A stretch of DNA of 64,000 nucleotides from positions 330,602,297 through 330,666,296 of the forward strand of contig CM066040.1 of assembly GCA_033557465.1 (NCBI GenBank). Reading direction: 5' to 3'. The notes beneath the pieces are model-generated. The model had not been told where the DNA came from. It was given only the letters and a program-made list of their open reading frames with translations, and ran no database searches. The stretch comes from Ichthyophis bannanicus. Its lineage: Eukaryota; Chordata; Amphibia; Gymnophiona; Ichthyophiidae. Made by a program: the position numbers and the translations under genes. This document shows, one piece after another, positions 31,019-38,957 of this stretch. Positions within the stretch are counted from its first letter, which is position 1. Each line of letters opens with the position of its first letter.

Positions 31019-32941
31019 TTGCTCCTAGGGAACTTGCCACTTCTGGTTCTAACACAACCAGAACCTCTCACCATACCCGGAAGGTTGGTTCACTTTGCTC
31101 CCAGATGGGAACAAATCACAACAGAACAATGGACCCTCTCTATCATTCGAGAGGGTTACAAACTTCATTTCTCCAGCCTTCCTCCCCATCATATGGTGAG
31201 ACCATTCAATTCTCCCCCATCTCTCCTAACCCTGTTGGGTCAAGAGGTTTCCTCTCTTCTTGCCCAAGGGGCCATAGAAGAGGTTCCTCTTCCTCAACAA
31301 GGGTCCGGTTTCTACTCCCCTTATTTTCTCATTCCAAAGAAGACAGGGGGATTCAGACCAATCCTAGATCTGAGAGAATTGAACAAATTTCTCTTCAAGG
31401 AGAAATTCAAAATGCTGTCTCTCGGCATTCTCCTTCCTTACCTCCAGGGTCAGGACTGGCTTTGTTCTCTAGACCTACAGGATGCGTATACACATATACT
31501 CATCCATCCATCCCACAGAAAGTATCTTCGCTTTCTGTTTCAGGGAAAACATTTCCAATACAGAGTACTCCCCTTCGGTCTAGCCTCTGCTCCAAGAGTA
31601 TTCACAAAATGCATGGCAGTCGTAGCCGCATTTCTAAGAGGCATGGGAATCTTTGTCTTCCCATATCTGGACGACTGGCTCATCCGAGCTCCAACTCAGT
31701 CACAGGCCCAGATTTCCCTGGACCACACAAGGAGCCTTTTGCAGTATCTGGGACTGGTAGTAAACCTTCCCAAGTCCCAACTCATCCCTACTCAATCTCT
31801 AGAATTCATAGGGGCCCAGTTGGACACCATCACTGCAAGGGCCTACCTTCCACATGTTCGAGGCCAGCGCCTCCTGAGTTTGGCCTCCCAAGCTCAGTCC
31901 AGCACTCACTTGACAGCCAGGGAAATGCTACGCCTACTGGGTCATATGGCCTCCACAGTGCATGTGGTGCCCTATGCTCGTCTTCATATGAGAGCAGCTC
32001 AATGGACCCTGGCCACTCAGTGGACTCAGGCGTCAGGAGCGCTCTCAGACCAAATACAAACCTCCGATCGTCTGTTTTGGTCCCTCCACTGGTGGACTTC
32101 CACCAAGAATCTGTTGTTGGGGGCTCCATTTCAACCATTGCTACCCCAAGCAACCCTCACAACAGATGCCTCCCAAACAGGGTGGGGAGCCCATCTGCAA
32201 ACTCTCTCCACTCAGGGCACTTGGTCTCTACAGGAGACCACCCTTCATATCAATCTTCTGGAACTGCGAGCAATTTACCTTGCCCTCAAGGTCTTCCACT
32301 CCCTCCTAGCCAACCTCACTGTCCTAGTTCAGACGGACAATCAGGTGGCCATGTTTTACATAAACAAACAAGGAGGGACGGGCTCTCTGTCGCTTTGCAA
32401 CGAAGCTCTAAGACTATGGGCCTTCGCCAGAGAGCATCAGATTCACCTGCTAGCAGTGTATCTCCCAGGAGTTCAAAACTCTCGGGCAGACAGGCTCAGT
32501 CGAGTTCTGCTGCCACACGAATGGTCCCTACATTTGGACCAAATAAACCGAATCTTTCAGGAATGGGGGACCCCGGACATAGACCTCTTTGCAAGTCCGT
32601 GGAATGCCAAACTTCCCCGGTTCTGTTCCAGAACTCCGTGTCAGGGAGCTCAGGCTACGGACGCCTTTCTCCTGAATTGGAGTCAGGCATTCCTATATGC
32701 CTTTCCACCCATTCCTTTGATTCCCAAGACTCTGTTCAAACTCCAGAGGGATCATGGAACTATGATCCTCATAGCTCCACGCTGGCCACGCCAAGTGTGG
32801 TTCCCTCTACTTCTACAGCTCTCCCAGGGATCCTACTTGGATCTGGGAGCTGCGCCAGACCTCCTGTCTCAGGAGGAGGGGACTTTGTGGCACCCAAACC
32901 CCAAATCCCTTCACCTCAGTGCTTGGTTACTGAAGGCTTAA
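31019..32941 (+). CDS. DIRS C reverse transcriptase/RNase H/methyltransferase-like
   Basis: A frame of about 640 codons is open from just before the gag stop; the first possible codon after that stop is not ATG, so expression probably needs a +1 shift or internal initiation. RT: GSGFYSPYFLIPKKTGGFRP, LDLQDAYTHILIHPSHRK, LPFGLASAPRVFTKCMA, and YLDDW at residues 216-220. RNase H: TTDASQTGWGAH with Asp383, LLELRAI, TDNQVAMFYINKQGG and ADRLSR. The last ~140 residues (DLFASPWNAKLPRFCSR, YAFPPIPLIPK, ILIAPRWPRQVW) resemble the adenine-methyltransferase-related domain of DIRS elements; whether it is catalytic cannot be judged. All catalytic acids seen are kept. Confidence 0.92.
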   Translation: MLLGNLPLLVLTQPEPLTIPGRLVHFAPRWEQITTEQWTLSIIREGYKLHFSSLPPHHMVRPFNSPPSLLTLLGQEVSSLLAQGAIEEVPLPQQGSGFYSPYFLIPKKTGGFRPILDLRELNKFLFKEKFKMLSLGILLPYLQGQDWLCSLDLQDAYTHILIHPSHRKYLRFLFQGKHFQYRVLPFGLASAPRVFTKCMAVVAAFLRGMGIFVFPYLDDWLIRAPTQSQAQISLDHTRSLLQYLGLVVNLPKSQLIPTQSLEFIGAQLDTITARAYLPHVRGQRLLSLASQAQSSTHLTAREMLRLLGHMASTVHVVPYARLHMRAAQWTLATQWTQASGALSDQIQTSDRLFWSLHWWTSTKNLLLGAPFQPLLPQATLTTDASQTGWGAHLQTLSTQGTWSLQETTLHINLLELRAIYLALKVFHSLLANLTVLVQTDNQVAMFYINKQGGTGSLSLCNEALRLWAFAREHQIHLLAVYLPGVQNSRADRLSRVLLPHEWSLHLDQINRIFQEWGTPDIDLFASPWNAKLPRFCSRTPCQGAQATDAFLLNWSQAFLYAFPPIPLIPKTLFKLQRDHGTMILIAPRWPRQVWFPLLLQLSQGSYLDLGAAPDLLSQEEGTLWHPNPKSLHLSAWLLKA

Positions 32942-33976
32942 GCCTTCAAGACTTTCATCTTTCCCAACCAGTGAAAGATATCCTTTCTGCCTCTAGGAAA
33001 CCCTCTACCAGGCGTTCCTATGCTTTCAAATGGAAACGTTTTTCCATTTGGTGTGCTCAGCAGGGTCTTGACCCTCTGGCACTTCCTTTGAATTCTCTTC
33101 TTGATTATCTCCTGCATCTATCCAATGCAGGCCTCAAGACGAATTCGGTAAGAGTCCATTTAAGTGCTATTGCAGCATCCTTGAAACATATAAATGGACA
33201 ACCTATCTCCTCTCATCCTCTTGTTGCAAGATTCATGAGAGGCCTGACTCTCACTAAACCTCCCATCAGACCACCCCCGGTCGCATGGGATTTGAATCTA
33301 GTGCTCGGTCAACTTATGAAGCCACCTTTTGAGCCAATGTTTTCCACCTCCTTGAAATTTCTTTCCTGGAAGGTCATCTTCCTCATTGCAGTCACTTCGG
33401 CTCGCCGCATCAGTGAGCTGCAGGCTTTAGTGGCTAATCCACCTTACACAAGATTTCATCATGATAAGGTGGTCCTTAGGACGAATCCCCACTTTATGCC
33501 TAAAGTGGTCTCGCCTTTTCATCTTAATCAAGAGGTATATCTACCTGTCTTTTTTCCAGCTCCTCATGCATCCAATGCAGAGAGGAACCTTCATACTCTG
33601 GATTGTAAAAGAGCTCTCGCTTTTTACCTTAATAGGACTCAGCCACATCGAAAGTCTTCTCAACTTTTTGTGGCCTTTGATCCTTCCCATTTGGGACTTC
33701 CAGTCTCCAAGCGTACACTTTCCAATTGGATTGCTCAGTGTATTTCTTTTGCTTACCAGAGCAAAACATTTCTCTGGAAGGCCATGTCACTGCTCACAAT
33801 GTGAGGGCCATGGCAACTTCTATGGCTCATCTGCACTCTGTTTCCATAGATCAGATCTGTCGAGCCGCTACCTGGGCCTCGGTTCATACCTTCACAGCCC
33901 ATTACTGTTTGGACAAGGACTCCCGCTGGGATGCCTTGTTTGGCCAGGCTGTCCTCAAGCACCTGTTCCATTCCTA
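31105..33976 (+). pseudogene. DIRS C tyrosine recombinase frame (one frameshift) with long overlap
   Basis: The frame -1 to RT/RH is open from 31105 to 33804. Its first ~610 codons overlap RT/RH and give a Ser/Pro/Gly-rich sequence without a domain that I know. The recombinase proper starts at about 32930: core-binding part (SASRKPSTRRSYAFKWKRF) and catalytic part with TSARRISELQ near 33400. A 1-nt deletion near 33765, relative to copy A, shifts the frame. HNVR near 33798 and HTFTAHYCLDKDSRWDA near 33890 continue in the frame open to 33977. All four catalytic residue types (R, H, R, Y) are present, but in two frames. Confidence 0.88.
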
Positions 33977-34071
33977 AACAACTCCTGCCCACCTTCCCAG
34001 AATGGATGCCTGAGATCCATACGAAGATGGCGAACCTTTACAGGGGATCCCATGCATCTAAGCTAGGGAGT

Positions 34072-34170
34072 CCCCATATGTGAGGACTTATTCCTGCTTG
34101 TTCCTGGAGATAGCACAGTTACTTACCTGTAACAGGTGATCTCTGGGAACAGCAGGAATTAGTCCTCACA
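34072..34170. repeat. DIRS C internal complementary region
   Basis: Complement of the left terminus joined at 34111/34112 to the complement of the right terminus (AGCACAGTTACTTACCTG). The match to the element's own ends is nearly perfect by eye. Confidence 0.93.
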
Positions 34171-34251
34171 ACCCACCCACCTCCCCTAGGAGGTGTATCT
34201 TTTATCTATCTATCTTCCTGTCCTCTCTCTGTTGACTCAGCTATAAACTCG

Positions 34252-34439
34252 AAACTGAGGAGAGCTGTTCAGGAAGGCGGGAAGGCAGTGCGCATGTGCA
34301 GTGGGAGGTCCCAAAAGCTTCTATTCTAAGAAGCTGGGGAGCTTTCCCGCACGGGCTCCGTCGGTACCGACGTACCCATATGTGAGGACTAATTCCTGCT
34401 GTTCCCAGAGATCACCTGTTACAGGTAAGTAACTGTGCT
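34252..34439 (-). repeat. DIRS C right inverted terminal repeat
   Basis: Inverted copy of the left arm over about 160 bp, plus the right-only extension ending CAGGTAAGTAACTGTGCT. Confidence 0.92.
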
Positions 34440-35499
34440 TGATCGTGACCTGTCAAGCAGCAGGCTGCCCCCCGCAGGCAGAGGAGCACTGTGATCACAG
34501 CACAGATCCGCCCTGTCTACCCGCAGGACATTGGATCCCCGCAGGCAGACCGGAAGGGTCTTTGCTGCAATCGTAGCCTCTCTTATTCTTCGGCCCGTGA
34601 GGGATAGGATCCTCACAGGCAGCCTAGAGTATGCCAGCTGCGATCATTGCAAATCACGCTTCCTGTCTGCCCACAAGGATCACAGGCAGACAGGAAGGGT
34701 CTTTGCAATGATTGTGGCCCAGAGGCAACAATCTGCCTGGGGGATTGCATCCCCCACGAGCAGAAGAAAAGCCACAGTCACAGCAAAGACCCTCCCTGTC
34801 TGCAAAGAGAAAGGGTCTTTGCCCGCAGTGCGGGGCTTGGGCAGAGCTTGAGATGGGGCGGGGTTTAGGAACTAGGGTGCCTTTAAGGTGACATCATCCT
34901 TAGCATTTTTTCTAGCGCCTTTGGCACCTGGTATTTAATGATGCTTGCAGTATGATTGTGAGCATCAGAGTATAATCGGCTAGAGACTGTGTGGTGGCTC
35001 CTGAGGCCCATTCCTTTTTTGAGCTGAAACATCAATGCTGAGCAAGGCTACACAGTTTCTTTTTGCCATCATAGATATTACTTTGTTTCCTTGATGGTGT
35101 GTTCCAGTCTTGGAGACCAGCCGCCTTCAGTCACATCTACAGATGTGGTTCAAGTTTGCACTGGATATCATGAAGGTGCTTCATTAAAGCTAAGTGCCTC
35201 CTTTTTGTGTTTTCCCTTCTGAAGTGAAGTGGTTTTTGAATGCATTCTTTTTAGTGCAATTTATAAATTGAAAATTTTGAAAAAATTATTAATAGCTTTA
35301 GATCTTTGTTGGGAAATGGAATCATGATGAGGCTTAGACAGTTAGAGACCTGAGGTTATGGGTCATATTTGATGCCTGATTTTGCCTCCATTCTCCCTTC
35401 AATATTATATTGTTGTTTAGATGTGTTTTTGATTTTGACCCTGCTTTTGTGTTTTCTATGCTTTCTTACGGGGTCTTTTTTCATGCTATTGTTGGTTCA
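34440..35499. other. unassigned DNA with short internal repeats
   Basis: The first ~420 bp contain GCAGGCAGACCGGAAGGG (34547) and AGGCAGACAGGAAGGGTC (34682), the inverse GCAAAGACCCTCCCTG near 34783, and AAAGGGTCTTTGC near 34809, so the unit is partly palindromic. From 34860 to 35499 I see no recognised gene or repeat; a decayed LINE is possible. Confidence 0.4.
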
Positions 35500-35631
35500 C
35501 TTTATAAATATGGAAACATGGCGGCAGAAAAAGACGATATGGCCTATCTGGTCTGCCCTTCCATATCAACTACAATAATCCCCTTTTTTCCTTTAGTGAT
35601 CTTGTGTGTTTGTCCCATGCTTTCTTGAATA
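35500..35631 (-). mobile_element. CR1-like LINE 3' end, part 1
   Basis: On the minus strand this reads GGGCAGACCAGATAGGCCAT and CTTTTTCTGCCGCCATG, the 3' end of a second CR1-like lineage (compare 61210-61270). The copy resumes beyond the MITE at 36311. Confidence 0.65.
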
Positions 35632-36310
35632 CAGGTGGAGGCCTATTCTAAATTGGACATCCCGGCCTCTGTGCATTGGTTGGACCCGGATGCACAGAGG
35701 TAGACGGGATTCTGATCCCGTGGGGCATGTCTAGCCCCTGCAGGATCAGAATCCTGTCTAGGCCTGTACGTGCAGGTCAGTACCCGATTCCAGTTGGCCT
35801 GCACGTACAGGCCCCTGCCCGGCTAAGTCAATCAAAGCTTATCAGTGGATCCATGGCGCCATAGTGTCCAGTTGCCATGGCACCATGGCACAATTCAGAA
35901 GCCGTGATCCCCGACTGCCACCGACTTCTTTCATTCCCCACAGCCCAACCCCCGATCTGGCCTCCCAGAATCTCCTGTACCCCTTCCACACTTTGTTGCG
36001 CCCCAGGCCTGCCGTCTAGGGGAACTTATTCCACCTCAGAGGTGGAATAAGTTCCCCGTCTACTCTGCCGGCAACAGACATACAAGGCCAACATCAGAAT
36101 CGGCCCTGTATGTCCAGGGCCACAGACTGCCCACTGCCCGCCGTGTCTCTGCCTCTACGCCACCCCTTTCCCGCCCCATCTAGCTTCCCTGTACAAACTC
36201 CCTGTTCGTACGGGGAGCTTAGTCGGGGACGGAAAAGGGGAATGAATAGCGGGGATGGACGTCCCAATGGGAAGTCCATCCCCGCTTTTTGTGCCTCAGA
36301 ATACACCCCA
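35632..36310. mobile_element. MITE-like element inside the CR1 3' end
   Basis: GC-rich, non-coding. Left end GTGGAGGCCTATTCTAAA, right end CCTCAGAATACACCCCA, an imperfect inverted pair; TACAG may be the target duplication. Inner palindromes include CTTATTCCACCTCAGAGG / TGGAATAAG near 36025. Confidence 0.6.
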
Positions 36311-36475
36311 TACAGTCCTTGTCTCTACTACCTCCACTGGGAGACTATTCCACCCATCTCCACTCTTTCTGTAAAGAAATATTTCCGCATATTACTCCTG
36401 AGTCTATCCTCTTTCACTCTCATCCTATGTCCCCTCAGTCTTACAGCTGATCCACTCTTGGATAATTCAAAGCGG
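36311..36475 (-). mobile_element. CR1-like LINE 3' end, part 2
   Basis: Minus-strand reading gives RLRSNMRKYFFTERVEM and a Trp-rich end, the C-terminal ORF wording of the same CR1-like lineage as 35500-35631. Confidence 0.6.
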
Positions 36476-36479
36476 GGGA

Positions 36480-36687
36480 GAGGGGGGACAGCAAGATATT
36501 GAAGAGATTTATCTTTAAACACAAGTTTGTTAATGTTTGGGGAAACTTGCATCTAGCTGATCACGATTATACCTTTTATTCGTCAGTCCATGATCCTTAC
36601 TCGCATTGAAGTGCAGGACCGGTAAAGAACAATAAATGCCAAAGAGGGCTCCATTACATGGTCCAATCATGCCCCTGTTATGATGTT
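36480..36687 (+). mobile_element. L1-like LINE (+), segment 1 (endonuclease)
   Basis: A 5'-truncated L1-type ORF2 begins here: FKHKFVNVWGNLHLADHDYT, then FYSSVH, and GSITWSNHAPVM-like text before the DIRS G insertion. Continues at 42593. Confidence 0.7.
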
Positions 36688-36815
36688 CCTAATCGTCTCT
36701 CCGGGCCAGTCCAGGAAATCTTGGGTGGTCAATCCGCTCCAGCAGCTGAGGACTAGAATCTGAAAGGTTTTCCTGACAGCCTATCCAGCTCCCCTAGGTG
36801 TCAGCTAATCAGTCT
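36688..36815 (+). repeat. DIRS G left inverted terminal repeat
   Basis: About 128 bp starting CCTAATCGTCTCTCCGGGCC. It repeats inverted at the right end with few mismatches (GCTGAGGACTAGAATC versus GCTAAGGACTGGAATC). Confidence 0.9.
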
Positions 36816-37493
36816 TACAGTCCTCAGCAGCTGAGCTGGACGTTGTTGGATCAGCTCCCCAGAGATTCGATTAGGAAAGGGTCAGAGTTTTGGCTAAGGT
36901 TTTCTTTTTTGCTTAGGAAATCAATCTTTTGTTTTAAAGCCTTAGGTTTTAGATACCGGGCTGTGCTTAAAAAAAAAAAAAGACCACGAAGGCAGAGGCA
37001 CTAAATTATACCCAGACAAGAATCGCTTATACCTGGCACATCGAGAGAGCATCAGCTGAAGGGGCTCCGGTGATAGCACTAGTGGTCAGGGAAGCTCCTC
37101 TTGACCCTCGGTGCTTCGTCCTCACGAGGTAGAGCCTGCCTCTTTCAGGACGTTGCGATTCGGCAGTGGATAAGCAGGCCTGGGAGCCCCAGTGTCCTCT
37201 CCCTGCATTCCACAGCATCCTCGCATCTGCTTCCCGTTAGCGACGGTGCAGCGGTGCTTGAAGGTTTGCTAGAGCTCCGAGCAGTCTCCCTGTGGTGAGT
37301 CTCCTTTGGGGCACTTATTTTTGAGTGTGTGAGATTTTCTGTTCCTGTCCGCGGGGCTTTGTTTCGCTTCGGGGTTTTTTCCTGAACGCGCGGTGTTTGT
37401 GTATGTTTGGGGACTCCGATTGTGTTGGTTTGCGGTCTCTTCTTTTTGCGATCGCCGTTTGGTCTTCACGGGGTTTGTTTTCGCTGGGCTAGC

Positions 37494-38957
37494 ATGGAGG
37501 ATAAACCCTCAGGGACTGCTCTCATTTTGCCCTCCGATGTAGGGGAAAGCGCGGGAAAGGCAGCCATTTTGTCGGCTCAGACCGCTGCTCCCGCGTCTCT
37601 TCCTAAGCCTCACAAGAGAAAATCAAAGTCTTTGAAACAGCCAGTGGTTCCAGACCTGAAGCATCAGCCTATTCCTGCAGTGCAGGACTCCCCTTGTGCT
37701 TATTTTTCTCCTGAATTTATTCTTTCTCTGCATCAGGCTTATCTTCTGAAACAGGCTCGGGTCTCTCTTCCTCCTGGTTCTGACAATCTTTTTGGTTCTG
37801 CCGTAGCAGCTCCCTCAGAGGTTCACTTGGGGGAATCTAGCTCTGCGGGGCTGCACGGTAAGGACCAAACTACGGAGCATACTGAGCTGCCTAGTGTGCC
37901 CTCCCCAGATTTGGAGGACGGGGACTTGATCTCTGATCCAGGCTTAGACACTTGGTCTGGGGATTTGGAGGAGGGCGAGCTGGGTCCTGGGGAGGATCCC
38001 AATGTTTTTCGGATGTTCCGTAAGGAAGAGCTGGGGGCCTTAATCTCTCAATCTCTTTCGGCTTTGAATTTAGTTCTGCCAGCCGTGCAGCAGGAGCCCT
38101 TAGAGGATCCTTTTCTGCAAGGGTTCAGGTCTGAGAACAAGTGTTTCCCTGTACATCGCGTTATCAAACAGATGATCGAGGCCGAATGGGAGTTCCCCGA
38201 AGAATCCCTCAGGGGGGGACGCTCGATGGCTCGGCTTTATCCTATGCCTCAGGAAGAGAAGGACTTGTTGCGTATGCCCAAGGTGGACGCCTTGGTGTCG
38301 GCTGTAACTCGGAAGACCACCATTCCAGTAGAAGGGGGTACGGCTCTCAAGGATTTACAAGATCGCCGTTTAGAGGCGCTTTTGAAGCAGGCCTTTGATT
38401 CTAGTGCCTTAGCTCTTCAAGCGTCTATTTGTGGTGCTTATGTGTCTAGAGCCTCCATCCGCTGGTTGCAGGGAGAGCAATCTTCGGAGAGGGTGGAGGA
38501 CTCTACTGCGGACGTGGCGAAGCTGGAGTCGGCGGCTGCCTATCAAGCTGACGCCTTTTATGATTTGGTTCGCATCTCCGCTAAGTCTATGGCTTCCGTC
38601 ATAGCGGCAAGGCGTTTCCTTTGGCTTAGAAATTGGGCTGCAGATGCGTCCTCTAAGGCGCGCCTTAGTAAGTTGCCGTATAAGGGCAAGTTGTTATTTG
38701 GGGAGGCCTTAGACAAGATTGTTAAAGATTTGGGGGACTCCAAAGGAGGGCGTCTGCCGGAAGACCGTCCGCGAGCTTCAAAGCCGGGGTCCTTGCAGCA
38801 GGGTCACGGTTGGGACTTTCGCAGATTCCGGGGCACCCGTTTCACGCCTTATCAGCGTGGTCGATTTGTTGCTAGAGGACATTCCTTTCGGGGGTCCAGA
38901 GGTTTCGGTAGGGGCTTCTTTGCTGCTCAGCAGACCACGAACAAAAAGTCCCAATGA
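37494..38957 (+). CDS. DIRS G Gag-like protein (intact)
   Basis: The preferred start is the ATG at 37494 (MEDKPSGTALILPSDVG) because the upstream in-frame codons are unlike Gag. The frame is 487 codons to the stop at 38955-38957. Parts: Lys/Pro-rich N-terminus; hydrophobic-acidic middle (SPDLEDGDLISDPGLD, GDLEEGELGPGEDPN); conserved helical region (FPVHRVIKQMIEAEWE, ISAKSMASVIAARRFLWLRNW, LPYKGKLLFGEALDKIV) that recalls the IAARRLAWLQ / CTGENLFG region of the A/C Gag; and an Arg/Gly/Phe-rich tail (FRRFRGTRFTPYQRGRFV, FRGSRGFGRGF) suited to RNA binding. There is no N-terminal Cys/His module, unlike A/C/E/F. Function is inferred from position. Confidence 0.88.
   Translation: MEDKPSGTALILPSDVGESAGKAAILSAQTAAPASLPKPHKRKSKSLKQPVVPDLKHQPIPAVQDSPCAYFSPEFILSLHQAYLLKQARVSLPPGSDNLFGSAVAAPSEVHLGESSSAGLHGKDQTTEHTELPSVPSPDLEDGDLISDPGLDTWSGDLEEGELGPGEDPNVFRMFRKEELGALISQSLSALNLVLPAVQQEPLEDPFLQGFRSENKCFPVHRVIKQMIEAEWEFPEESLRGGRSMARLYPMPQEEKDLLRMPKVDALVSAVTRKTTIPVEGGTALKDLQDRRLEALLKQAFDSSALALQASICGAYVSRASIRWLQGEQSSERVEDSTADVAKLESAAAYQADAFYDLVRISAKSMASVIAARRFLWLRNWAADASSKARLSKLPYKGKLLFGEALDKIVKDLGDSKGGRLPEDRPRASKPGSLQQGHGWDFRRFRGTRFTPYQRGRFVARGHSFRGSRGFGRGFFAAQQTTNKKSQ

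Larger units (their letters stand above)
28835..34439 (+). mobile_element. DIRS-type retrotransposon, copy C (best preserved)
   Basis: A 5.6-kb element with near-identical ITRs, an intact Gag-like ORF, an intact RT/RNase H/methyltransferase-like ORF and a recombinase frame broken once by a 1-nt deletion. The ICR is present. Same subfamily as A. In this copy the recombinase frame is open from 31105, so it overlaps the whole RT/RH gene. Few disabling changes indicate recent insertion. Confidence 0.96.

Noticed and set aside
28835..34439. Helitron or DNA transposon because of inverted repeats
   Set aside because: RT, RNase H, tyrosine recombinase and ICR identify DIRS; no Rep/helicase or DDE transposase.
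36798..37004. Short ORF in the leader of DIRS G
   Set aside because: No similarity to the other DIRS leaders, no motif, ends in a homopolymer; chance frame.
37407..37493. Upstream in-frame start for the DIRS G Gag
   Set aside because: The added residues are hydrophobic and unlike Gag; the ATG at 37494 opens the Lys/Ser-rich N-terminus.
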